12,005 nucleotides of DNA, from NCBI GenBank assembly GCA_002353885.1, contig DEKO01000186.1, forward strand, positions 2,842-14,846. The letters are read 5' to 3'. The stretch comes from Porphyromonadaceae bacterium UBA2720 (lineage in GTDB: Bacteria > Bacteroidota > Bacteroidia > Bacteroidales > Muribaculaceae). A program made the translations under genes and the position numbers. How positions within the stretch are numbered: position 1 is the stretch's first letter; each line of letters opens with the position of its first letter. Below, one piece after another: positions 1-6,051 of this stretch. The notes under the pieces are model-generated. The model saw nothing but the letters and a program-made list of their open reading frames with translations, searched no databases and was not told the origin of the DNA.

Positions 1-74
1 CCCGCCATCACCTGCCACAGCATGGCGACAGTGAGCAGCATCCAGAGCCTGGGGTTGAACGTGTGATGTGTCAT
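1..74 (-). CDS. N-terminus of an exported protein, cut by the window edge
   Basis: Reading leftward from an ATG at 74, the frame stays open to the window edge. It encodes MTHHTFNPRLWMLLTVAMLW followed by QVMAG, which has the polar start and hydrophobic core of a signal peptide or membrane anchor. The same frame remains open further upstream to another ATG at 125 (MKRHGHLASLLQ...). The start is therefore uncertain; I prefer 74 because it puts the hydrophobic stretch near the N-terminus. Only about 25 residues are visible, so no function can be given. The gene is divergent from the rightward promoter at about 189-220. Confidence 0.5.
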   Translation of the reverse strand, partial: MTHHTFNPRLWMLLTVAMLWQVMA

Positions 75-188
75 AACAAACACATCATGCTGCAATAATG
101 ATGCCAAGTGCCCATGCCGCTTCATTCCAACATTTCCACATCATCCAGCAAACAATTCAATTACACTATCAAAAAAGGTGACAAAAAC

Positions 189-220
189 TTGTAAAGTTTC
201 GAAGAAAAATAGTACTTTTG
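189..220 (+). promoter_or_regulatory. Bacteroidetes-type promoter for the broken secreted-protein gene
   Basis: TACTTTTG at 213-220 matches the Bacteroidetes -7 consensus TAnnTTTG exactly. A TTG at 189-191, 21 bases upstream, can serve as the -33 element. The surroundings are AT-rich and the predicted start of transcription lies about 55 bases before the ATG at 284. The match is by eye only. Confidence 0.5.
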
Positions 221-283
221 CACAACAAATTTCCACTTCTTGACAGAACCAAAATAACTTACTGATTATCTAGATTTACGCTC

Positions 284-591
284 ATGCTAAAGAAAGCACT
301 CTTGACAACAGTCATGCTGCTATGCGGAATGTTGGCCGCCTGGGCGGCACACATGTTGTTGTGAACAAAGGTGAGACCGATGGGCAATGGAGCTTTGTTA
401 TGCCTGCCGCCAATGTCATTGTCCAGGTCGTGTTCAACAAGTCGGGGACAACAGCCATCAGCGACATCAACGCCGACAATGATGGCATGGTGCGCTACTT
501 TGACATCAACGGTCGCTATGTGGGCACATCGCTTGACCATGCCGGCCGCGGCATCTTCGTCACAAGCGATGGACGAAAAGTGGTCAAGTAA
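284..591 (+). pseudogene. Frameshifted remnant of a small secreted protein with a C-terminal tail domain
   Basis: An ATG at 284 encodes a textbook signal peptide, MLKKALLTTVMLLCGMLAAW followed by AA, but this frame stops at 362-364. In the next frame, from about 345 to the TAA at 589-591, the sequence continues as a plausible secreted protein. It has VVVNKGETDGQWSFVMPAAN, ending like an Ig/InlB-type beta repeat (F-MPA-NV-V--VF). Then comes VRYFDINGRYVG...GIFVTSDGRKVVK, typical of the short C-terminal tail on Bacteroidales secreted proteins. A net change of one base near 340-360 would join the two parts into a protein of about 102 aa. Such tails normally follow much larger domains, so an internal deletion with a frameshift is likely. 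A sequencing error or a truly separate small ORF starting at 322 are the alternatives. Confidence 0.6.
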
Positions 592-616
592 CAACAATTC
601 AAGTTCATATCCAATA

Positions 617-648
617 GCAGCCGCCAGACTCAACAGCCAGGCGGTTGC
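617..648 (+). terminator. Stem-loop after the broken gene, possible terminator
   Basis: GCAGCCGCC (617-625) pairs with GGCGGTTGC (640-648) to give a 9-bp stem with one G-T pair and a 14-base loop, 25 bases after the stop at 591. No T run follows directly, so it may act with the AT palindrome at 666-685 or may only stabilise the 3' end. Confidence 0.35.
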
Positions 649-665
649 ACTTGTAGGAGACGACT

Positions 666-685
666 GAAAAAATCGTGATTTTTTC
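666..685. repeat. Perfect 20-bp palindrome GAAAAAATC-GT-GATTTTTTC
   Basis: The arms GAAAAAATC (666-674) and GATTTTTTC (677-685) are exact reverse complements separated by GT. It lies between the broken gene and the DUF6249-like gene. It could be a weak bidirectional terminator, because the right arm is a T run, or a binding site for a dimeric regulator of the downstream cassette. The sequence does not decide between these. Confidence 0.4.
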
Positions 686-754
686 CTTTATCTGCAACTT
701 TTCGACACACTCATTGCGTCTAATGCACGAAGACAATTAAAACACTAGAAAAAT

Positions 755-1576
755 ATGAAAAAGTTCACATTATCACTCCTGACCGTTCTTGTGGCATGCA
801 TGACACTGAACGCTGCCCCCATGGTCGAGACCCGTGGCGACACCCTGGTGGTCGCCGACGGCGGTGACACCGTGCGACTTGTCGGCTCACAAATCACCGA
901 AAAACTAAGTGCCATTCTCGACGACACCTTGGTCAACATGAACAAGGAAGTGGACCAAGCCGACACTGACTATGACCCGCTAAAGCAGCCTGAGCGCGAC
1001 GACTGGCGCGTTAAGATGCAAGAGGTTTGGTCGAGCACTGCCGAAGTCATCGGGCTCGCCTTCATCTGGGGCATGGTTTGCCTCATTGCGCTCATTATGC
1101 TGTTCAACTACCTCAAGCGCCGCCGCAAGTACAAGATGGTAGAGAAGGCCATCGAGAACAACTATCCGCTGCCGCCCTACATATTCGACGGCCATGCACC
1201 GGCACAGCCCGTGTGGAACACCCCTGCCCCACAGCAGCCCGTCCAAGGCACGCCCATCAACGACGGCACACCTGCTGAACCTACAGTCGACGATGAGGGC
1301 ACGCCCACACCACCTCCCTTCAATGTGCAGAATGACCCGTGGAATGGTCAAGCCACGCAAGCGACACAGCATCCAGCCATGGGTAAGCCGCGCATCAACT
1401 GGCGCGCCTTCCAGAACAGTTTCATCCTGGTGGCCGTGGGACTGGGACTGATGATTATGTTCCACGAAACCATGCTGGTAGGCGTTTTCTCAATCCTCGT
1501 ACTCATCGGATTGGGCAAGGGCTTTATCGAGTATCAGGAGCAGCGCGACGCCATCAACGCCTGGCGCAACAAGTGA
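755..1576 (+). CDS. DUF6249-like membrane protein next to an ECF sigma factor
   Basis: The protein has 273 aa. Residues 1-20 form a signal peptide (MKKFTLSLLTVLVACMTLNA). Residues 21-97 are a polar, probably extracytoplasmic stretch. A membrane helix at about 98-118 is followed by the basic stop-transfer sequence KRRRKYK (121-127) and the motif KAIENNYPLPPYIF (131-144). A proline/threonine-rich linker spans about 148-196. Two closely spaced hydrophobic segments (about 222-237 and 240-256) end the protein before a short charged tail. The arrangement of helix, RRRKY, EKAIENN-PLP and a distal hydrophobic pair is what I recall for Bacteroidales proteins annotated DUF6249, often encoded beside a sigma-70 family factor, as here (61-base gap to the sigma gene). 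A role in sensing or sequestering the sigma factor is inference only. Confidence 0.65.
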   Translation: MKKFTLSLLTVLVACMTLNAAPMVETRGDTLVVADGGDTVRLVGSQITEKLSAILDDTLVNMNKEVDQADTDYDPLKQPERDDWRVKMQEVWSSTAEVIGLAFIWGMVCLIALIMLFNYLKRRRKYKMVEKAIENNYPLPPYIFDGHAPAQPVWNTPAPQQPVQGTPINDGTPAEPTVDDEGTPTPPPFNVQNDPWNGQATQATQHPAMGKPRINWRAFQNSFILVAVGLGLMIMFHETMLVGVFSILVLIGLGKGFIEYQEQRDAINAWRNK

Positions 1577-1580
1577 GTTT

Positions 1581-1606
1581 AAGGGTTAAGGGTTAGGGTT
1601 GTGGTT
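1581..1606 (+). repeat. Short GGGTT-type tandem repeat in the gene gap
   Basis: Between the DUF6249-like gene and the sigma gene the sequence runs AAGGGTT AAGGGTT AGGGTT GTGGTT, which is three to four imperfect 6-7 base units. It resembles telomeric repeats only in composition. Slippage here could alter spacing to the sigma gene, but nothing else points to a function. Confidence 0.5.
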
Positions 1607-1637
1607 GACAATCCTTCCGAGAAATCTGAGAGAAACA

Positions 1638-2165
1638 ATGAAAAAAATCGACGAACTGCGACTGATAGCGCAATGCGCGTTGGGCGACAGCCGGCAAGCC
1701 TTCGGGCAGCTGGTTGAGGCCTATCAGTCGCAGTTGCGCCGATTCTTGATGAACCTCACGGGCGGCGACGAGATGCTCACCGACGACCTGGCGCAGGAGA
1801 CCTTCCTCAAGGCCTATGTCAACGTGCGCAACTTCAAGGGACTGTCAAGTTTCGCCACCTGGCTCTACCGCATCGCCTACAACGAATTCTACAGCCATGC
1901 CCGGGCACAGCATCCCACGCAAGAGCTCGACAATGTCACAGCGGGTGAGGCCATGACCGACCGCTCGGCCATAGCCACCGAAGCCAGTCTGACGGTGCGC
2001 GCGGCACTGGCACAACTCGACGAGACCGAGCGAGCCATCATCACCCTGTTCTATATCGAAGACCTGCCTGTCAAGCGAGTGGCTCAAATCGTGTCGATGC
2101 CCGAGAATACTGTCAAGTCGCACTTGCGGCGAGGCAAAGAAAAAATGAGACAACTGATTAAGTAA
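1638..2165 (+). CDS. ECF-type RNA polymerase sigma factor
   Basis: The 175-aa product has the two-domain layout of an extracytoplasmic-function sigma factor. Region 2 spans about 13-90, with DDLAQETFLKAY (49-60) and SFATWLYRIAYNEF (71-84) for core binding and -10 recognition. A variable linker (about 91-118) follows. Region 4 spans about 119-173, with LDETERAIITLFYIEDLPVK and the helix-turn-helix motif VAQIVSMPENTVKSHLRRGK. I chose the ATG at 1638 (MKKIDELRLI); the frame extends to 1599 but the added residues do not resemble the family. It sits between two membrane-protein genes, as expected for a sigma factor controlled by membrane partners. The stop codon lies inside the left arm of the inverted repeat at 2161-2336, so the native C-terminus may have been altered. 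Confidence 0.9.
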   Translation: MKKIDELRLIAQCALGDSRQAFGQLVEAYQSQLRRFLMNLTGGDEMLTDDLAQETFLKAYVNVRNFKGLSSFATWLYRIAYNEFYSHARAQHPTQELDNVTAGEAMTDRSAIATEASLTVRAALAQLDETERAIITLFYIEDLPVKRVAQIVSMPENTVKSHLRRGKEKMRQLIK

Positions 2166-2336
2166 CCATAAAAAAATAATTTGATATGATTTATTATGGT
2201 GGTACCTCCAGCTCATCTTTTTGTCCCTTTTTGCTTTGCTCATCAGTCGTTATGCCCGCATAACTCCTTCTTCGCAAAACAAAAATGAACTAAAAATCTA
2301 AGCTGAATCATGCCCACTTATTTTTTAATGGTTACT
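2161..2336. repeat. AT-rich segment bounded by a near-perfect 19-bp inverted repeat; possible MITE-like element
   Basis: AGTAACCATAAAAAAATAA (2161-2179) is the reverse complement of 2318-2336 at 18 of 19 positions, enclosing 138 bases with no credible gene. Inside are a perfect 7-bp hairpin, GTTATGC-CC-GCATAAC (2249-2264), and TTATGGT (2194-2200), which could pair with ACCATAA of the left arm in competition with the right arm. The segment fills most of the 187-base gap between two genes that would otherwise be close. The left arm supplies the sigma gene's stop codon. No transposase and no clear target-site duplication are seen, so an RNA regulatory structure is the alternative. Confidence 0.45.
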
Positions 2337-2352
2337 AAAACACCCTACTGAT

Positions 2353-2658
2353 ATGAAACACGACCAAGACGACCTCCAGTTTGGCCAACTGATCAAGCAA
2401 GAAAGTTACCCGGCGACCGACAACCGCTGGTTCACACGTCGCGTGCTCAACCGTCTGCCCGCACGCCACCACCGCAGTTGGTTCATGACTGCGGTCTATG
2501 TCATTGTGGCACTGGTGTGTGCCTTGAGTTGGCGGTCGATGATTATGAGCCTTGACGGCACGGTCACCGTGCGCGACCTGCTCTACATGGCCATCATGGC
2601 CCTGGTCACGATGTATGCCATCGTCAGTGCCGCCGCCACGGTCATCCGCACCGAGTGA
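2353..2658 (+). CDS. Small two-helix membrane protein with RRVLNRLP motif, probable sigma partner
   Basis: The 101-aa protein has a polar N-terminal part with LIKQESYPATDNRWFTRRVL followed by NRLPAR (residues 13-38). Two membrane helices lie at about 43-60 and 74-97, joined by a short SLDGTVTVRD loop. The N-terminal motif resembles that of short Bacteroidales proteins annotated DUF5056 (N-FTRRVM-RLP), which from memory lie next to sigma factors. That match is not certain. A short cytoplasmic segment plus membrane helices would fit an anti-sigma role or membrane tether, but no known anti-sigma fold is recognisable. It converges with the lipoprotein cluster, with only 10 bases between the two stops. 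Confidence 0.7.
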   Translation: MKHDQDDLQFGQLIKQESYPATDNRWFTRRVLNRLPARHHRSWFMTAVYVIVALVCALSWRSMIMSLDGTVTVRDLLYMAIMALVTMYAIVSAAATVIRTE

Positions 2659-2668
2659 CCACGCACCA

Positions 2669-3670
2669 TCATTTTAGGTTAAACTGGTCTTTCCAGTATT
2701 GTTTGACCTTGGGATCGTCGACGGTGCTGATGGCGTGCTTGAGGCGATCGGCATCGACTTGGTTTTCCTTGACGGCATCCATCAGCAGTTGCTTGACACG
2801 GCTGCTGGGGTGCTCATAGAGCCACCGCAACACCGACCATGGGGTGAAATCCAGACGCAGCAGCAACTCGATGTCCAGATAGTTGTTGGGAATCGCGTTG
2901 GCCTGCGCCAAGGCCTCAAACCGCGCCATCACCTCCTCGTCCTGTATCGGCGACCAGGTGATTTCCTCGAGTTGGCGTTGCTGAGCAAACTCTGGAATCA
3001 CGTCCGCCTTGTCAACGGTGCGCCCGAGCAGTGTGATGATGCCCGTGACGGGGTCAATCTGGTAGTCGAAGGTGGCATGATGGATCCCAAAAATCATTGA
3101 CCCATCATGGACAGGCTCAACTTGTGTGAGCGTTCGGTAGAGTACAAATTTGCCGCCACTGCCCAGTTTCATCACCGTCGAGTCAACACCAATACTCACC
3201 ATCAACCTATCATAGCGAGTGTTCACGCCTGCCCAAGTACCAGCGTTCATCAAGTCTACGATGACACCATCCTTGTCATAGGTGGCCAGCACCACAGGCG
3301 AGTGGTCGCCATAGTAGACCTGAAACATTAGCAGAGTGACCTCCTGACTGACAGGATGGATGCACATCAACTGGGCGGGCGTGCCATCGGCATCAACACC
3401 GCACAGCACTTGCATGCCCAGGGTGACGGCCTCGTCGGCTGTGAGCCAGTGACTGTGCAACACAGTGTCGGCGAACACGGGATAATTGATGCACTCGGGC
3501 ATCATGAGCGTGTCGGGGTTGATGCCCAAGTCGGTGATGAATTGCAGGGTGCGCCGCAGCGAGTCGGGCACAGTCGAGCCGACTTCATCACCATTCTTGC
3601 CTGTCGTGGTGCCACATGCCACCGCCAACAACGCCATCACGCACGAAAATAACAATATTTTTGTTCTCAT
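2669..3670 (-). CDS. Putative lipoprotein, most divergent of four tandem paralogues
   Basis: The protein has 333 aa from the ATG at 3670 (MRTKILLFSCVMALLAVAC). A lipoprotein signal peptide ends in LLAVAC with Cys19 as the lipidation site. The mature part starts with LQFITDLGINPDTL (42-55). It keeps the family's central YDKDG-I-DLM element (131-141) and a degenerate copy of the SNP...QWIY motif near the C-terminus (TPWSVLRWLYEHPSSRVKQL, 276-295). It ends KQYWKDQFNLK, aligning with the ends of its neighbours. I recognise no enzyme motif or named domain. Its ATG overlaps the TGA of the upstream gene (ATGA), so translation is probably coupled. No export signal of the K-(D/E)2 type follows the Cys, so a periplasmic location is more likely than surface display; this is inference. 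Confidence 0.75.
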   Translation of the reverse strand: MRTKILLFSCVMALLAVACGTTTGKNGDEVGSTVPDSLRRTLQFITDLGINPDTLMMPECINYPVFADTVLHSHWLTADEAVTLGMQVLCGVDADGTPAQLMCIHPVSQEVTLLMFQVYYGDHSPVVLATYDKDGVIVDLMNAGTWAGVNTRYDRLMVSIGVDSTVMKLGSGGKFVLYRTLTQVEPVHDGSMIFGIHHATFDYQIDPVTGIITLLGRTVDKADVIPEFAQQRQLEEITWSPIQDEEVMARFEALAQANAIPNNYLDIELLLRLDFTPWSVLRWLYEHPSSRVKQLLMDAVKENQVDADRLKHAISTVDDPKVKQYWKDQFNLK

Positions 3671-4695
3671 TGTTCCCAACCCTTGATGAGTGAGCGGATG
3701 TAGGTCTGATCGCCGTCACTGAGCGAGTCAAGATGGGCCTCGACGCTGGGGCGGTACCATGCCTCACCCTTGGTGAAGTAGGGCAATATGTGGTTGTCCT
3801 TGCCGCGATGGCTGGCCATCCACTGCAGGAAGCGCACGGGGTTGTTGTCAAACAGTGCATTCAAGTCGCTGTCGATGTAGCTCAGATCAACGCTCTTGTA
3901 GAACTGCTCCCACTCGGGGATGGCCTTGTTCCACTGGTCGAGCACACGCGGGTCGTTGACCGACTGCGTGGCGAAGGTGGCCAGGCGCATGTTCATATAC
4001 ACCACCTCGTCGATGGCGCTCTTGTTGCCAGTGCGAGCATCCTCCTTCTGCTCCTTGAGCACAAAGTGGCAGTCCTTGTCGATGTCGTAGTCCTGATGCC
4101 ACTTGACCGCCCACTGTGGCGCACTGCGCTCGTCGGTCGATGGGTCATAGACCATTTCCTGCAACCGATGCATGATGTTGAAGTGCCGCTGACCGTTGAA
4201 CTCGACCTCGGCGGTCAGTTCACGCGCCAGGTTGCCCTCGAAGGTCTCGGGATTGACGGGCCACAACTCGTGGCAGCGGCTGAGCATCATGGCATCGCAG
4301 GGCTTGCCTTGCGCATCGTAGGTAGCCATGGCAGCATCACAGCCGGCACCGTTGTGGATGGCATAGAAGCAAAGCGTGTGCTCGCCGTCAATGTCGCGAA
4401 CGGCCAGCAGATTGATAGAGCCCATCTCCTCGATGAAGTGCTCGCCCAGCGGCGCGGTCAGTTGAGCCATCTGCTCGGCAGTGAGCTGCGGCCCCACGGT
4501 GTTGGCGATGTCGTTGAGCCGCTTGACCTCGGTCACCGGCTCGATGTCAATGCCCATGTTGGTCAGGAAGGCGAAGTCATTGGTCTTCTGCACCCGGGCA
4601 GCCTGTTCTGGCGATGTGTTGCCACCCGTTGGGGTGGCGTTGCATGCGGTGAGCATCGCCACCACCGCAGCCATCGTGATGAGTATTCGTTTCAT
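3667..4695 (-). CDS. Putative lipoprotein, third of four tandem paralogues
   Basis: The protein has 342 aa from the ATG at 4695 (MKRILITMAAVVAMLTAC); the frame continues upstream to 4773 but the added residues precede an obvious signal peptide. The lipobox MLTAC gives Cys18. Family features in order are FAFLTNMGIDIEPV (41-54), YDAQGKPCDAMML (126-138), LFDNNPVRFLQWMASHRGKD (281-300) and the end TYIRSLIKGWEQ (331-342). Compared with its two upstream relatives it lacks the VHWLVQT-type segment and is about 20 aa shorter. No function is recognisable. The 100-base gap before it contains a strong GC-rich hairpin (4721-4770) and no clear promoter, so it is probably expressed from the upstream genes. 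Confidence 0.78.
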   Translation of the reverse strand: MKRILITMAAVVAMLTACNATPTGGNTSPEQAARVQKTNDFAFLTNMGIDIEPVTEVKRLNDIANTVGPQLTAEQMAQLTAPLGEHFIEEMGSINLLAVRDIDGEHTLCFYAIHNGAGCDAAMATYDAQGKPCDAMMLSRCHELWPVNPETFEGNLARELTAEVEFNGQRHFNIMHRLQEMVYDPSTDERSAPQWAVKWHQDYDIDKDCHFVLKEQKEDARTGNKSAIDEVVYMNMRLATFATQSVNDPRVLDQWNKAIPEWEQFYKSVDLSYIDSDLNALFDNNPVRFLQWMASHRGKDNHILPYFTKGEAWYRPSVEAHLDSLSDGDQTYIRSLIKGWEQ

Positions 4696-4720
4696 GATGT
4701 GTTTGGGTTTTGAAAAGAAA

Positions 4721-4770
4721 TCATGGCCGCGACGTGGCCGCGGCATAGCCGACCGTGGTTGCGGCCATGA
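4721..4770 (-). promoter_or_regulatory. Strong GC-rich hairpin between lipoprotein genes, terminator- or attenuator-like
   Basis: TCATGGCCGC (4721-4730) and GCGGCCATGA (4761-4770) are perfect reverse complements, and three more pairs (one G-T) extend the stem to 13 bp. TGGCCGCG also occurs twice inside (4724-4731, 4735-4742). Read on the minus strand, the stem is followed by TTTCTTTTC and then, about 25 bases later, by the next start codon. This has the form of an intrinsic terminator placed inside a gene cluster, so partial termination or mRNA 3'-end protection of the upstream genes is plausible. Confidence 0.55.
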
Positions 4771-4795
4771 CATTGATTTTGTTATCGCCTAAAGG

Positions 4796-5884
4796 CTATT
4801 CTGGTTGCCAACCGGCGGTGAGGTCTTTGATATACTTTTGAGCAGCCTTGTCGGTCATCTGGCTGATGGCTTCGTCTAACACGGTCTTGCTGAGGTAAGA
4901 GTAAGTAATGGATTTCTGCAAATGCTCGACAATCAGGCCATTGCTGTCGCGGTTCTTATAGATCCACTGAAAAAATGCGTCAGGATTGCTGGCAAAAACT
5001 TCGCCGATAGCCGACATAACGTTATAGCCAGCACCATCGGCATATTTTTGCTCGCCAAGCGTCTGTTTCATTTTGCCAGCCAGTTCATTGAGTTTGTCTA
5101 TGCGGGTGGCATCGGACATGGGTAGTCGCGCGAGGTCGTTGATTGCAGTCGATGACTCATACTCCTCGTTGGGCGTTCCTTCACGCTTGACTTCTTTGCG
5201 GCTATCCAATGCGATATGCCCACTGCCGTCTACACTGTAGGTCTCCATTGTCTGCACGAGCCAGTACACCTTGGTTGCTTGGCGCTCTCCGTTCTCATCA
5301 TTGGGGTCGCGCTGCCAATCAGCCTCCTTGTCTGTCTTGTCGAGGGTGAACACCCCAGGCGCGGTGAACTTGAGATCAATATCGGTCATCTGCGCTCGGC
5401 CTTGCGTGTACTCATCGTTCTGCTCGATGTCGCTGAACTCGCCCATGTTGCCCAGTTGCATGAAGTCGGTGATGTAGCCATCCTTGTCATAGATGGCCAT
5501 CATCTCCAGGCTGGCGTCATCGCCGGTCTCCCAGCCATAGAGCAGCATGGTGTAGCCATCAGGCAGCGCCTTGGCAGCAGTGATGTAGTATCTGCCGTCA
5601 TAGATATCTCCGTCAAAGAGAAACTGTGCCATGGGCAGGAGTTTGAGTGCCTGGTCTTTGTTCAGATCAATCATGTCAACAGTAAACTCCCACACGTCAT
5701 TGATGATGTTGAGGTTGCTCACATCAAGGCCCATTGCGGTGAGGAAGCCCAGGTCAGGTTTCTGGGGCGCTGCGGCTGCCGGTGCAGCCTGCTCGGTTGC
5801 ATTAGTGCTTGCGCCGTTGGCATTGCATGCCACTAGCGGCATCGTGGCAATAGCCACCATCAGGATAAGATTCTTCACTCTCAT
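4796..5884 (-). CDS. Putative lipoprotein, second of four tandem paralogues
   Basis: The protein has 362 aa from the ATG at 5884 (MRVKNLILMVAIATMPLVAC), with Cys20 as the lipidation site. A low-complexity Ala/Thr/Pro spacer (21-40) leads into PDLGFLTAMGLDVSNL (43-58). A central element IYDKDGYITDFMQLGN (131-146) is followed by QGRAQMTDIDLKF and VYWLVQTMETY (206-216). The C-terminal motif FASNPDAFFQWIYKNR (297-312) precedes the ending AAQKYIKDLTAGWQPE. It aligns along its whole length with the gene at 6052-7152, with the SNP and QWIY motifs at the same residue numbers in both. The start at 5884 parallels the MR-K start of that gene; the open frame back to 6037 has no family resemblance. I recognise no named domain. 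Confidence 0.8.
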   Translation of the reverse strand: MRVKNLILMVAIATMPLVACNANGASTNATEQAAPAAAAPQKPDLGFLTAMGLDVSNLNIINDVWEFTVDMIDLNKDQALKLLPMAQFLFDGDIYDGRYYITAAKALPDGYTMLLYGWETGDDASLEMMAIYDKDGYITDFMQLGNMGEFSDIEQNDEYTQGRAQMTDIDLKFTAPGVFTLDKTDKEADWQRDPNDENGERQATKVYWLVQTMETYSVDGSGHIALDSRKEVKREGTPNEEYESSTAINDLARLPMSDATRIDKLNELAGKMKQTLGEQKYADGAGYNVMSAIGEVFASNPDAFFQWIYKNRDSNGLIVEHLQKSITYSYLSKTVLDEAISQMTDKAAQKYIKDLTAGWQPE

Positions 5885-5915
5885 ATTATGTAAGATTATT
5901 AGTAGAGTTATAGGA

Positions 5916-5923
5916 GCAAAGTA
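5916..5923 (-). promoter_or_regulatory. Weak -7-like box before the second lipoprotein gene
   Basis: On the minus strand TACTTTGC, about 30 bases before the start at 5884, is one base short of the TAnnTTTG consensus, and no good -33 TTTG is visible. It may give this gene its own transcript in addition to read-through from the gene at 6052-7152. Confidence 0.25.
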
Positions 5924-5966
5924 GTGAAGTAGTAAAGCCGTTACCTTTTTGGTAATTCTGGAGTTC

Positions 5967-5993
5967 GGTAGTGGCAGTAGTTCTGCCGTTACC
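5967..5993. repeat. Hairpin with repeated GCCGTTACC motif between lipoprotein genes
   Basis: GGTAGTGGCAG (5967-5977) can pair with CTGCCGTTACC (5983-5993) over 11 bp, with two G-T pairs on the plus strand and a 5-base loop. GCCGTTACC recurs at 5937-5945, and TTACC-TTTTT-GGTAA (5941-5955) forms a further small hairpin. No T run follows on the minus strand, so this is not a classical terminator. It may be an operator region or a processing site in the 167-base gap. Confidence 0.4.
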
Positions 5994-6051
5994 ATGCTGG
6001 ATGACAACGCGGCACGCAGCGTCCATACATTGTACATGATGCATTGAAAAA

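Noticed and set aside
259..633. Minus-strand 124-aa frame over the broken secreted-protein gene
   Set aside because: It has no signal or motif and is opposite recognisable secreted-protein features. It is best explained as a shadow.
980..1465. Minus-strand open frame inside the DUF6249-like gene
   Set aside because: No start context and a His/Arg/Gly-rich, motif-free translation. The plus-strand frame has a clear signal peptide and membrane topology.
1581..1606. GGGTTA-like repeats as a telomere or chromosome-end signal
   Set aside because: There are only three to four imperfect units between two genes of one cassette, and bacterial chromosomes of this group are circular. It is kept as a simple repeat only.
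1845..2243. Minus-strand frame starting in the inverted-repeat segment and running into the sigma gene
   Set aside because: Most of it is the antisense of sigma region 4. The part from the repeat segment (MSKAKRDKKMSWRYHH...) might be a frame within a repeated element, but it has no support as a protein here.
3733..4713. Long plus-strand open frame (326 aa) opposite the third lipoprotein gene
   Set aside because: It mirrors the minus-strand gene, and its translation is Val/Leu/His-rich without motifs. The opposite strand carries a signal peptide and family motifs.
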